64,000 bases of DNA from Kalmanozyma brasiliensis GHG001 (lineage: Eukaryota; Basidiomycota; Ustilaginomycetes; Ustilaginales), in the NCBI RefSeq assembly GCF_000497045.1, contig NW_015961992.1, positions 188,259 to 252,258 of the forward strand. The letters run 5' to 3'. The notes below the pieces were generated by a model. The model saw nothing but the letters and a program-made list of their open reading frames with translations, had not been told where the DNA came from and did not search any database. The first letter of the stretch is position 1. Each line of letters begins with the position of its first letter. The position numbers and the translations under genes were made by a program. Of this stretch, positions 1 through 9,226 are shown piece by piece.

Positions 1-1
1 G

Positions 2-130
2 GGCATGGCCGCGATCACCCAGATCCCAAGTGCGGGAGATAAGATCATCAAGAGTCATAAGGAGGCCGCGGATCATAGTTGGAGAGAGTTCGTGCCTCAG
101 GAGCCGGCTAAGGAGACGATCAAGGAGTAA
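2..130 (+). CDS. C-terminal end of an unidentified protein (partial)
   Basis: An open frame enters from the left edge and stops with TAA at 128-130, giving 43 codons. The peptide is mixed and charged and ends PQEPAKETIKE. It could be the last exon of a gene lying to the left. I recognise no family, and 43 codons can be open by chance in this GC-rich DNA. No other frame here is better. Confidence 0.3.
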   Translation, partial: GMAAITQIPSAGDKIIKSHKEAADHSWREFVPQEPAKETIKE

Positions 131-478
131 GGTGCGCGCGAGAGACGGGGTAGCAATAGAGCTCTGCGTTCGTTGTGACATGTTGGAGGTGGTGCGAAGT
201 GTGATGCATGGAAGCAGTTGTGGGTCAACTGTGTGAGTGAATGGGATGGTCATGATGCAACGATGGTTCTTCGATAAGCAAGGTGGAGTCGAGCAAAAGC
301 GCGAGATTGTTAGATTTGCGTTCGATACTCGGATCTCGGTGAGAAGAACGGCGCGAGACCCTGGTGCTCCCCCTTCACCACCTCTTCGTCCTGACCCACA
401 ACGACGACTCGCAGACGCTATCACCCTCGCTCGAATCGCGTTCTCGGAGCCTCCATTCGACACGGAGAAACGTTCAAG
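131..478. other. Intergenic / 5' flank
   Basis: 348 bp between the putative partial gene and the RWD protein start. It should hold the promoter of the RWD protein. Only short shadow frames are present, and I see no RNA gene. Confidence 0.4.
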
Positions 479-1501
479 ATGACATCCTCACCAGCCTCCT
501 CCTCAACCAAACCGCCCATTCTCCCACCGGAAGACCTCGCCAGCACGCTATCCTCCATCGAGCTGCTGTCCGCGATGTGGTCGGGGACCGACGAGCTGCA
601 CCTTTCCCCCGCAGATGAAGCAGGGATCACCACTGTCGCAGAGTACCTCCAATTACCGCTCGCCTCGTTGGGCGATGCCAAGTCGGTTCAGCTCAAGGAG
701 CGGGTGGGGGAGGAGGTGGTGTTGGGTCTGCGGGTGAGGGGGGACCCGGATGCTGGGCAGGAGGTGTGGGTGAACGTTGGGTTGAAATTGCGCGGGAGGA
801 GAGGGGTGAGGATGTGGGTGAGTGGCAAGGATGCTCCGAGCTGGCTGGATAGGGCGACGGTGGAGGAGATCAATGCGATGCTGGAGAAGAGTCTGAAGGA
901 GGAGAACGAGGAGGATGTGGTGGGGCAGATATTGAGTGCTGTGGAGGAGGTGAGTGAGTTCTTGCTCACCCTACCCCCCACCACAAAAGCTAACATGACG
1001 ACAGGGAGGGAGGATGTGAAGGAGGTGCAGTCGACACACGTCCATCGTACGTGGTATTACCTCCCCTCGCTCTCGACCCCTTCGAAACGATCGGACATCG
1101 TCCATCTCGCCACCACCTCCAGTCCACCCCTCACGGGCTTCCTCCTGGCAGGCAAACCAGGTCTCATCGTCCTCGAGCACCCCCTACCCACCCCATCCCC
1201 CACCCCTGCCGACACAACCACCGCAGCCAACAACCTCTTCGCCTTCTGGTCCAACATCAAAACCATCTCCTGGTCCGACATCCCCTCTAGCCACAAAAAG
1301 ATCTCGGACAAGCTCACCGAGACCTCGGTCCCGCGCGCGTTCGTAGGGTTCGACGATGTCACCGACTGGCCCGAGACGCAACGTGGTAGCGAGAGGGGCA
1401 GGAAGAGCGACCTGAGTAAGATGGTCAGGTGGTTGGATGGGAAGGGTGTCCAGGGGAAATGGGTGTTGGAGCGCGTGCTTGGGGTTGGTGGGTGGGAGTG
1501 A
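479..1501 (+). CDS. RWD domain + DUF1115 protein (RWDD2-like)
   Basis: Join 479..953 and 1005..1501, about 323 aa. The N-terminal part (about residues 20-135: LSSIELLSAMWSG, then a short beta-rich region and a helix) fits an RWD domain. The C-terminal half has the DUF1115 features HRTWYYLPSLSTPSKR and GKPGLIVLEHP, as in RWDD2A/B proteins. RWD domains bind proteins, for example in the GCN2/GIR2 context; the exact function of RWDD2 proteins is unknown. The intron 954..1004 (51 bp, GTGAGT...ACAG) keeps the frame, and the unspliced DNA is also open. A second GTGAGT lies 4 bp upstream (950) but would shift the frame. The downstream neighbour NDUFA5 is convergent. Confidence 0.72.
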   Translation: MTSSPASSSTKPPILPPEDLASTLSSIELLSAMWSGTDELHLSPADEAGITTVAEYLQLPLASLGDAKSVQLKERVGEEVVLGLRVRGDPDAGQEVWVNVGLKLRGRRGVRMWVSGKDAPSWLDRATVEEINAMLEKSLKEENEEDVVGQILSAVEEVSEFLLTLPPTTKANMTTGREDVKEVQSTHVHRTWYYLPSLSTPSKRSDIVHLATTSSPPLTGFLLAGKPGLIVLEHPLPTPSPTPADTTTAANNLFAFWSNIKTISWSDIPSSHKKISDKLTETSVPRAFVGFDDVTDWPETQRGSERGRKSDLSKMVRWLDGKGVQGKWVLERVLGVGGWE

Positions 1502-1744
1502 GGGCAGTGTAATGCAGCTGTTTGTCTTTCTCTCGTGTGTGAGTGACTTGTGTGATTGACAGCAAGACGATATGTGACTGTGCGGAAGGTAGACGGTAAC
1601 GACTCAAACAGGGGCGGCAGGGCAAGCATCAAGAGATTCAAATCGGCCGTTCGCGCTGGCATTGTTCGTTGGTCGGTGTCATATTCTCTGTATTGCGACC
1701 GGGAATCAAGTCTGAAAGCGTTTACGATGAGATTGATGGCAATT

Positions 1745-2427
1745 CTACTGCTTGCCACCGCCAACATTCTGGTCCTCACCACCCTCGCCGGCCTCCTCGG
1801 CCATGCTGAAGTAGCTCCACTGGCCGGGGGCGGGCGGGTGTTCGAGTGGCTCCCAACTGTATGGTTGTGCGCAATCCAGATCATTGTTTGAAAGCAAGAA
1901 GGGAGAATGGTGTTGTCAGCAATTGTGTCTTTTCCTCTTCTCAACCTCGTTTCTCCGCTTTTCGATGCATTGCACTCCGCGCGGGTCGATACTTACGCCT
2001 TCCAATCGACCATCTTGGCCGCGAGTCTATATTCCGCCTGGGCCTGTTCCAAGACCTGTTCCAACTGGCCTGCGTCCAGCTCGGCCTCCGCTTGCTCGTA
2101 GATCCCCTCGATCTGCTCGGGTTGGCTCTTGACGGCGTTTGCTTCGCCGACGTACTTGGTGACGATGGCGAGTCTCTGTTGGGTCAGTGCGCTGGTTGCC
2201 TGCCTATAGACCGAAGCTTCAGGCAGCGTGGTGAGGAGGGAGAGGGTCTTTTGGTAGCGCGATTCGAGTTCGGCCAAGGGCGAGGTGGAGACGTCGAGGC
2301 CGGTGATGTTGGTCGACTTCTTGACGCGCGCGGCGAAGGTGCTGGTCGAAGCGAGAGAGGGGGACGGGGTCGCGGCCAGGCGAACGAGGGTCCGGCTAAG
2401 TGCGAGAGTGGGTCGTGTGGCCAGCAT
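1745..2427 (-). CDS. NDUFA5: NADH:ubiquinone oxidoreductase subunit NDUFA5 (complex I)
   Basis: Complement of join(1745..1856, 1997..2427), 180 aa. It is an accessory subunit of the peripheral arm of mitochondrial complex I. The start at 2427 gives a typical Arg/Ser/Thr-rich matrix presequence (MLATRPTLALSRTLVR). The core shows family features: KKSTNITGLDVS, PEASVYRQATSALTQQRL, a Glu-rich helix, and AKMVDWK. The contiguous frame stops just after DWKA. The donor GTAAGT at 1991-1996 (minus strand) and the acceptor ACAG before 1856 join it to AWEPLEHPPAPGQWSYF, the W-E-P-L...QW ending expected of the family. Intron 140 bp. The splice reading is my reconstruction, supported by frame and by family match. 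Confidence 0.9.
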
Positions 2428-2857
2428 CGTGTTGTAGTGAGGTGATGGTGGAGGGATGGTCGGGAAGATGCTGTGGTAGAGGCGGATTACCAATTCTCCA
2501 AGTGCGAGCTCGAGTCGCTTCGGAGCCGCTCCCGCTCGAAATTTGTAATCGATTTTCCAGAGGTCACCCTCGGCCTAACAAATTGCCAAAAACCCTGGTC
2601 CAGAAACAGCATCATACGAAAGCTCGCCCCAAGCTCTCTTGGCACACACATCGACTCGAAGCACATTCTAAGCTTAGACGACGATGTTCAAAGACACATG
2701 TATGGCATGATATGACGCAAACGTAAGACTATATACACGATCTTGATACAACAGACTGAAACGATCCTAGAGAACACAACATGCAGAACGTATTTACAAT
2801 CTTGCCCTTCCCAGTTGATGCAAGTTCGGAAATGCGAAGCTAGCGCACACTTTGCGC
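2428..2857. other. Intergenic: NDUFA5 promoter and 3' flank of WW gene
   Basis: 430 bp. It holds an AT-rich patch (CGAAATTTGTAATCGATTTT around 2537-2556) about 110 bp upstream of the NDUFA5 start. No gene or structural RNA was seen. Confidence 0.4.
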
Positions 2858-3598
2858 TTACTCTCCACCGCCAAAGTCGTCTCCACCACCAAAGTCGTCC
2901 TGCTGCCCATCCTGGTAACCGTCCTGGTAGGAGTCGTTCATGCTGTTGGCAATCATGGCACCACCGAGCATACCGGCGCCCATACCGAGAGCTGCGCCGC
3001 CCATCATGCCCATGCCGCCGCCGCCGCCTCCGCCGAAGCGGCCGCCGCCCATGCGCTGCTGCGCCATCATGGGTTGCTGGCCGTACATGGGTTGTTGCGG
3101 GTAGCCGCCGTAGCCTTGTTGTGGGTATCCTCCGTAGCCTTGTTGAGGATAGGGCTGCTGGAAGTGCTGTTGTGGCTGCTGGTTCCAGGCGCGGTTATCT
3201 TGCGGCGGGCCCGAGGGGGGCGCGTAGCTGCCGGTGGAAGGTGTACCGGATGCGCCCTTGGTTTCGTCCGAAGGATGCACCCAGATGGAACGCGGCGGAG
3301 TAGCTTTGGTGTCGACGTAGAAGTAACGGCTGTAGTTACTGTCCCACTGTTTGACCCAGCCATCAGGTAGTGGTCGGTCATCCTCCTTGGGCTTTTCGCT
3401 GGTGGCTGCGGGCGGTTGAGGAGAGGCACCGTAACCAGGTTGATGACCGCCGTACGAGTTTTGCTGGTGGTACTGTGGTTGCTGTCCGTAGCCTCCACCG
3501 CCGCCACCATAGCCGCCGCCACCGCCGTACTGCTGCGAGCCGGGTCGACCGCCGCCCGCATTGCCCACCTTGCTGGCGAGCTTATCCAAGAGACCCAT
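2858..3598 (-). CDS. WW domain protein with Gly/Gln/Tyr-rich low-complexity regions
   Basis: 246 aa. The start at 3598 (MGLLDKLASK) was chosen because upstream codons are low-complexity and lie in a repeat-rich leader. Residues about 20-65 are Gly/Tyr/Gln rich. One WW domain follows (about 75-110): PLPDGWVKQWDSNYSRYFYV, then a Trp and a His-Pro. WW domains bind Pro-rich ligands. After it come PQQGYGG repeats, Met/Gln and Gly-rich tracts, and an acidic tail of DGYQDGQQDD and GGGDDFGGG type. The repeats resemble the flexible tails of fungal YSC84/rhodopsin-like or stress proteins. I cannot give a precise function; a condensation-prone or scaffold role is a guess. Confidence 0.75.
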   Translation of the reverse strand: MGLLDKLASKVGNAGGGRPGSQQYGGGGGYGGGGGGYGQQPQYHQQNSYGGHQPGYGASPQPPAATSEKPKEDDRPLPDGWVKQWDSNYSRYFYVDTKATPPRSIWVHPSDETKGASGTPSTGSYAPPSGPPQDNRAWNQQPQQHFQQPYPQQGYGGYPQQGYGGYPQQPMYGQQPMMAQQRMGGGRFGGGGGGGMGMMGGAALGMGAGMLGGAMIANSMNDSYQDGYQDGQQDDFGGGDDFGGGE

Positions 3599-4498
3599 CG
3601 TGTGAGGGTGGTTCGAGAGTGAGGCTTGTTGTTGCGATATGCGGGATCCGAATGAAGAACTTCTCGTGAATGCGGATGCGAATGCGGATGCGGATGCGAA
3701 TGAAAAAGGAGGCTTGATGGTGGAAGGATGGGAAGCCACGCGAAGACCTTGTCGAGGTGCCAAGAGGAGGACGGATGGAAGATGGCGAGAATCAGGAGAG
3801 ATTGGGGGGCGAGAGAGAGGGCAATGGATCAAAAAGGCTTGGCATTGAGTGATGCGGGCCCGGTGACAGGTCAACTATTCAACCGAGCTGATGCCGGTGG
3901 GGTTCAGGGCATGACAGCGCAGTGGAGGCTTGGAATGGCTAAGAATATCCACAGTGCAGCACAGCAGCAGCGGACGGGCCATTTGGGGCAATTCGTCATG
4001 TTGATTTCAGAGCCACGTTTTGGCTGCACACCGGATCAATCGCCGTTTGAGCTGAGCTACACAGCCTCGAGCCCGGTTTCGATTTTAATTGAGACTGTAA
4101 GATCGCTGGGCTAACAATTCTCGATAAAGGGGCTTCTTCTAATTTAGCTGCTTGCAGACTGACGCGCGGCACGAGACTGGAGCAACAGAACAGATTACTC
4201 CGATTGACACAGACACTCGCACGCAGCAACACTGACAAACGTTGCATCTCGCTCTTACCCTCTCTCGCTCCCTCTTTGCTAGAGAGCAAATCGCGACAAC
4301 CACCCTTCCGACAACGACACCAACACAGAACGGCTTCTCGGCCATAGATCCATTCGTCGCCTACACAGCTTCAAGCGCACGGCACTCGAACCACCAACCG
4401 CGGGAAATGTCGAGCTCGAGGCCCGTGCTTGTATCTCAAGTCAAGCCCTAGTCTTGCTGAGCCCCTGCAGCTACTCCTGCCACCACACGCTCCACACA
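3599..4498. other. Divergent promoter region, WW gene / SKT5
   Basis: 900 bp between two divergent starts. It carries the GCGGAT/GCGAAT hexamer array (3669-3702) near the WW gene and pyrimidine-rich DNA near 4240-4500, typical of a fungal promoter or leader. Short open frames look like chance. No gene was recognised. Confidence 0.4.
3669..3702. repeat. Hexanucleotide tandem array (TGCGGA/TGCGAA)
   Basis: Five consecutive hexamers alternate between TGCGGA and TGCGAA, about 70 bp upstream of the WW gene start. It is a short microsatellite in the 5' leader or promoter, with no evidence that it is translated. Confidence 0.7.
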
Positions 4499-7132
4499 AT
4501 GTCGATGCCTACAACCGAATCGGCAGAGTCGCTCTCGGCTGCCTATGCCTCCAACAACTACGACTATACCCACGCCAGCCCGCAACAATACCACCACCAT
4601 CGTCCTCAGGTGCAGCTTCAACACCACAGCTCCACCTCTTCCTCCTCTACAAACAACGCCCCTGCATCTTCCAGCTCGCATGCTCCTCTGTCGCGCGGAG
4701 GTGGTAGCGTAGGCTCGTCTGGCTCGCAGTCCTACTACTCGTCCAACACCCCTCATCCAGCGCAGCAAGCCCAGCCCTTTCCACCACAGTATTCGCAGTA
4801 CCAGCAGCACCAGCATCACCTCTCACCGCCCACAAGCGCGTATAGACCTTCTCGTCATACGAGCAGCAATTACCCCGAGTATGCTCATTCCGCCGCTTTG
4901 AATCCTGCCAACGCTGCTGCTGCTGCTGGCGCACAACCAGCTCCCGCCATCTCGTCAAACATGTATGCACAGTCCAACATATCCATGCCTGCGTTGGGGC
5001 CTGCCATCCCAGATCCTAACGCGCGGGCGCCTCCTTTCGCCGACGACTTTGGCGACTCGTTCGCCAACATGAACCTCTACGGCACGCCCAAGCTCGGTCC
5101 ACAACGCTCCAAAAGTCCAGCGTACACCTCGAAAAACACCGCCGATGTGCCATCAACAAAGGGCATCGCAAGCGCCGCTTCCGTTCGCGCCAACGCTATG
5201 TATGCTACTCAGGAGATCCACCAGTCTGCCTCAGAGGTGCAACCCGAGAACTCGCTGGCTGCTATTGCGGATCAAGTCGACCAAGCTGCTGCCGATCTCG
5301 ATCCCAACGTGGCTGCGCCTGCGCCGTCGTACAACGAGCACTCGAGTAGTCAGCATGGCATGAGCAGCGCCGCATATCCCTCGTCACAGCAGCAGGATTG
5401 GAATCCTCAGCTCGGTGCTCCCTTTGCCGGTCAATACGGGTCGGGGATGCGACAGCAATCTGCTCCCGGCGAGTACCCGACGTCTGGTGGCCAGTACGCT
5501 GCGGGATCCACCGACGGCCATGCTTCTGGTGGACCCGAAGGCAGTCAGATGGCGTGGGATCCGAACGCTGCTGCTGCGGCGGCTGCGGCTGCCGGCTACT
5601 ACGCCAACAACGACGGCGGATCCTACTCCGGCTTTCAGCCCCAGGCGCTCCACCATGCATCTGCCAGCTACCCCTTTGCCGGTCAAGGTGCCGACCCATA
5701 CCCTCCACCCGGTGGTGGTCCCGGCTACGAAGCCAATCCTTATTTCGCCGCAGCCACCGGCTACCTCGGCTTCCCCGAAGGCGCCGCCCCCGGTTTCCCA
5801 CCCGGCTCCGACGCATACGGCAACCGCACCGGTGCACCCAACATGATGGCCCTCGTACCTCCCGGCGGCGGCGGCGTGCGACCCACCATGCTCTCCCGCC
5901 AAGGCACGCAGCTCTCCATGATGTCCTCCACGCCCAACCCTCTCGCCGGCCTCGCAACCACCAACCCGCGGCGCAAATCCAAAGACGCCACACCCCAGCA
6001 AACCCTCCCCTTCAACAAATCCTTCGTCACCGAATACCGTCAACGCATGAAAGGCGATCCTGACCCAGAGGCGCAATTCGCCTTTGCGAAATACCTCATC
6101 GAAGCGGCCAAGAAAGTGCATGATCCATCCGACGGGCCGAAACAGCAGCGCAAGTATCGGGATACTTTGCTCTCGGAGTCGCTGAAGCTGATCAAGAGGT
6201 TGGCGACGACGGGGATGGGGTTGGGCAAGCCACCGTTTGCGGAAGCGCAATTTTTCCTCGCCAACTGTTTCGGTAATGGCAGTCTCGGGTTGGCGGTGGA
6301 TCATGAGAAGGCGTACAACCTGTACGTGCAGGCGTCGAAGCAAAACCATCCGGCGGCGACGTATCGTACGGCGGTGTGCAACGAGGTGGGTGCCGGGACG
6401 AGGAGGGATCATCACCGGGCGGTGTTGTTCTACCGCAAAGCCTCTGCCCTGGGGGATACGGCGGGGATGTATAAATTGGGCATGGTGTTGTTATCGGGCT
6501 TGTTGGGGCAACCGAGGAATGTGAGGGAGGCGATTGTTTGGTTGAAGCGCGCAGCGGCGCAGGCGGACGAAGACAATCCGCATGCGTTGCACGAACTCGG
6601 TTTGCTTCACGAGAAGAGCTCCAACGGCGTGGTGTTGCACGACGAGGCGTATGCAAGGGAGCTCTTTACGCAAGCGGCACAGTTGGGCTACCCTCCAGCG
6701 CAGTTTAAACTGGGAAGTGCGTACGAGTATGGGAATCTCACCTGTCCGGTGGATCCGCGGAGGAGCATTGCGTGGTATACCAAAGCGGCCCAGCGCGGGG
6801 ATGGCGAGTCCGAACTCGCGCTATCCGGTTGGTACCTCACCGGATCCGAAGGCGTGTTGAAGCAAAGCGATAGCGAAGCGTACCTCTGGGCGAGACGCGC
6901 CGCGTCCAAGGGCATTCCCAAAGCAGAGTATGCCGTGGGCTACTACAGCGAGGTGGGCATCGGCGTGGGGGCCAATTTGGACGAGGCCAAGCGGTGGTAC
7001 ATGCGCGCAGCGGCGCAGGGCAACAAGAGGGCGATGCAGAGGTTGACAGAGCTGAAAAAGAAGGGCGCAGTGGGGAAGAAGGGCGCGAGGCCGACGAGGA
7101 AGGATGCCGAGAGCGAATGCGTCGTCATGTAG
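4499..7132 (+). CDS. SKT5: Sel1-repeat chitin synthase activator (Skt5/Chs4 family), prenylated
   Basis: 877 aa. In yeast this family activates and targets chitin synthase III at the bud neck and septum. The first ~500 residues are Ser/Gln/Pro/Ala-rich and disordered. From about residue 520 (DPDPEAQFAFAKYLIEA) to about 850 there are seven or so Sel1-type repeats, such as EAQFFLANCFGNGSLG, AATYRTAVCNEVGAGT and PAQFKLGSAYEYG. The protein ends ECVVM, a CaaX box of the C-a-a-M type favouring farnesylation, as in yeast Skt5. The start at 4499 (MSMPTTES) was preferred over an in-frame ATG 45 bp upstream; both are possible. No introns. Confidence 0.9.
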   Translation: MSMPTTESAESLSAAYASNNYDYTHASPQQYHHHRPQVQLQHHSSTSSSSTNNAPASSSSHAPLSRGGGSVGSSGSQSYYSSNTPHPAQQAQPFPPQYSQYQQHQHHLSPPTSAYRPSRHTSSNYPEYAHSAALNPANAAAAAGAQPAPAISSNMYAQSNISMPALGPAIPDPNARAPPFADDFGDSFANMNLYGTPKLGPQRSKSPAYTSKNTADVPSTKGIASAASVRANAMYATQEIHQSASEVQPENSLAAIADQVDQAAADLDPNVAAPAPSYNEHSSSQHGMSSAAYPSSQQQDWNPQLGAPFAGQYGSGMRQQSAPGEYPTSGGQYAAGSTDGHASGGPEGSQMAWDPNAAAAAAAAAGYYANNDGGSYSGFQPQALHHASASYPFAGQGADPYPPPGGGPGYEANPYFAAATGYLGFPEGAAPGFPPGSDAYGNRTGAPNMMALVPPGGGGVRPTMLSRQGTQLSMMSSTPNPLAGLATTNPRRKSKDATPQQTLPFNKSFVTEYRQRMKGDPDPEAQFAFAKYLIEAAKKVHDPSDGPKQQRKYRDTLLSESLKLIKRLATTGMGLGKPPFAEAQFFLANCFGNGSLGLAVDHEKAYNLYVQASKQNHPAATYRTAVCNEVGAGTRRDHHRAVLFYRKASALGDTAGMYKLGMVLLSGLLGQPRNVREAIVWLKRAAAQADEDNPHALHELGLLHEKSSNGVVLHDEAYARELFTQAAQLGYPPAQFKLGSAYEYGNLTCPVDPRRSIAWYTKAAQRGDGESELALSGWYLTGSEGVLKQSDSEAYLWARRAASKGIPKAEYAVGYYSEVGIGVGANLDEAKRWYMRAAAQGNKRAMQRLTELKKKGAVGKKGARPTRKDAESECVVM

Positions 7133-7316
7133 CCCAGCTAGCCTGGTCGAATTCGATCTTTTAGCACTCAATACACATCTCACATTCACAAGCATCACAC
7201 AAAGCACCGCATCTTGCCCGCACGACCTCATGCACACGACGCAGAGAGACAAGGTTGGCACTCTGAAGGGGTTGCTTTGGCACTGTGAAACAGTCGATCT
7301 TTCACCTATGGCAGCT

Positions 7317-8831
7317 CTACAAGCGCGCCCGAGCATTCTCCCCCTCCTTCCCCCCATCGAACCGGTTACTATCCGCACTCTCGATCTTCTTCCCCTCGCT
7401 CTTATCTCGATGCAGCTTTGCCTGATGTTCAAATGTGAACCGGGTCAAATCCCAATCCCTTTCATTGTCCTGCAACCCGGCGATGGTGGCAAAAAGATCC
7501 CCGATGATGGGTAAGAACTTGTAGGCGTGTCCGCTATCCCCTGTAATCACCCAGACGTTGTCCCCCCGTCCCTGGGCGGCAGGGTGACGGGAGAGCCGGT
7601 CGAGGATCCAATTCTCATCGAGGGTGTCGGAGTACCAGCAGACGCGGGTGGAGACGACACGGTTGGGCGATGCGAGCGACGGGTAGATCTGCGCTAGTTC
7701 GGTCAGCATTTCCGAAAGGCGCGAGGCGGGGATGGTGGATGAAGCCATATCGTATCCAACATCTTCGGTGGTGCCTTCGTCTCCGATGCTGCGCGCGCCG
7801 GTTGGGTGCGCGGCGATGGAATCTTCGAATGCAGGGTAGGAGCCGTTGCACTCGACGGGCGGACGAGGCCACAGGTAACCATTGGAATGGTAGGCGATCT
7901 TCATGTGCCATTCGTCCCCGACACGCGTGGGTTCGAACTGGTAGAATCCCGAGGAGAAGTTGATGATCACCGGCGTGTTGCGCAGACTCGCCGCTTCGGA
8001 GGGAGTGACACGGAGGATGGCGACGCACTGGGCGGATGGGCGGGTCATCCATTTCGACGGCGCCACGTCGGTACTGGTGGAAAGGAGGGCGGTGAGAAGG
8101 TCATTCGTCCACGCGCCTGCAGCGAGGACGATGTGATCCGCATGAAACGTTCGCCCGTCGCTCGTGCGTACACCCGTCACCTTGGACACATCGCTGTCCG
8201 CGTAGACGAACGAGACGACGCGGGCGTTGACGTGAACCGCGACGCCGCGTGTGATGGCATGGTCGAGCAGCGCACGACAGGCGTTGTTCGCTTCAGCCCA
8301 TCCTCCGCGTGGGTTGAAGTAGCCCGTTTGTCGCTCGCCCATGCCTTTCAGCCCATCCCCCAGGCCACCCGTCACGCCGCTCAGCAGGGAGGCGAGTTGG
8401 TCGTCGCTCGTCAGCTTGAATGCTCGCTCTCTCTCCCCCGCTCCCGCAGGAAAGACCTCCAGATGCTTATCCTTGTCCAGATGCGCATGTCGAACCCCCG
8501 CCTCGACGTACTCCTCCGCACTGCCCTCTCCTCCGAACACCTGGCCCTTGTCGCTGGAGCGGAACAGCACGCCTACTTCATGGTAGAACTTCGCGAGCAC
8601 CGGGTCAGCGCGCCACCGGGAGATGGCTTCCTTGGCGAGCGAGCAATAGTTGGCATCGGTGTAGTCGGCCCGGACGATCTTGTTGAGGTCGTGCGATGCG
8701 CCGTCGGGGGCTACGTGTCCGTCTGAGGAGCGGTCCAGGAGGGTTACGGTGTGGCCGAGCGAGATGAGGGTGGAAGCGATCGAGGTGCCGTTTACGCCGG
8801 CACCGATGATCAGGTAGTCCGACGTCGACAT
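7317..8831 (-). CDS. FAD-dependent amine oxidoreductase (DAO family) with PTS1
   Basis: 504 aa. It starts MSTSDYLIIGAGVNGTS, a Rossmann GxGxxG motif at residues 9-14, followed by the acidic LLDRSSD that binds FAD ribose. The layout fits the DAO fold of sarcosine/pipecolate and fructosyl-amino-acid oxidases: KIVRADY near residue 50, GGWAEANNACRALL mid-protein, VLAAGAWT, and WVITGDSGHAYKFLPIIGDL near the end. The last three residues are ARL, matching the peroxisomal targeting signal [SAC]-[KRH]-[LM], as expected for an H2O2-making oxidase. The substrate cannot be told from sequence alone. An upstream in-frame ATG would add 20 residues that spoil the Rossmann start, so 8831 was chosen. Confidence 0.85.
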   Translation of the reverse strand: MSTSDYLIIGAGVNGTSIASTLISLGHTVTLLDRSSDGHVAPDGASHDLNKIVRADYTDANYCSLAKEAISRWRADPVLAKFYHEVGVLFRSSDKGQVFGGEGSAEEYVEAGVRHAHLDKDKHLEVFPAGAGERERAFKLTSDDQLASLLSGVTGGLGDGLKGMGERQTGYFNPRGGWAEANNACRALLDHAITRGVAVHVNARVVSFVYADSDVSKVTGVRTSDGRTFHADHIVLAAGAWTNDLLTALLSTSTDVAPSKWMTRPSAQCVAILRVTPSEAASLRNTPVIINFSSGFYQFEPTRVGDEWHMKIAYHSNGYLWPRPPVECNGSYPAFEDSIAAHPTGARSIGDEGTTEDVGYDMASSTIPASRLSEMLTELAQIYPSLASPNRVVSTRVCWYSDTLDENWILDRLSRHPAAQGRGDNVWVITGDSGHAYKFLPIIGDLFATIAGLQDNERDWDLTRFTFEHQAKLHRDKSEGKKIESADSNRFDGGKEGENARARL

Positions 8832-9226
8832 TGCTGCTGCTACGACGGGCGGTGAACAGGTGGTGGTGTGAGGGGAACGTCGAGAAGGCAAGCAGGCGGA
8901 TCAAAGAATGTCTGCCCCGCCGACAGAAGTGACTCGAAGCTGGAACGGTGTGGACCCACATGACCCCTTCCCCCACCGACACAGACTCACCCACGACACT
9001 CTGAGTCTACTGAAGCTACGGTAATTCTGGTCGTCCCCCGCTGCCGAGGATCAACTCGAATTCTTCTCAGATAAGGTTGCCAAGATGCCTTGAAATTCAC
9101 CGACGCGCCGGTACTTTGCCGCCGGCGATTCGCCGAGCATCATCAACCCTTGCTCACCCTCAGACACGAACATGCACACTCGATCTTCTTCTGAAACGTT
9201 CGTTGCTCCATTCGCGTGAAAGCATT
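8832..9226. other. Intergenic (oxidase promoter / Prp22 3' flank)
   Basis: 395 bp. A minus-strand frame here overlaps the Prp22 end in another frame and is a shadow. No independent gene or RNA was found. Confidence 0.4.

Noticed and set aside
1556..1891. 111-codon plus-strand frame after the RWD gene
   Set aside because: It overlaps the second exon of NDUFA5 on the other strand, which has strong family support.
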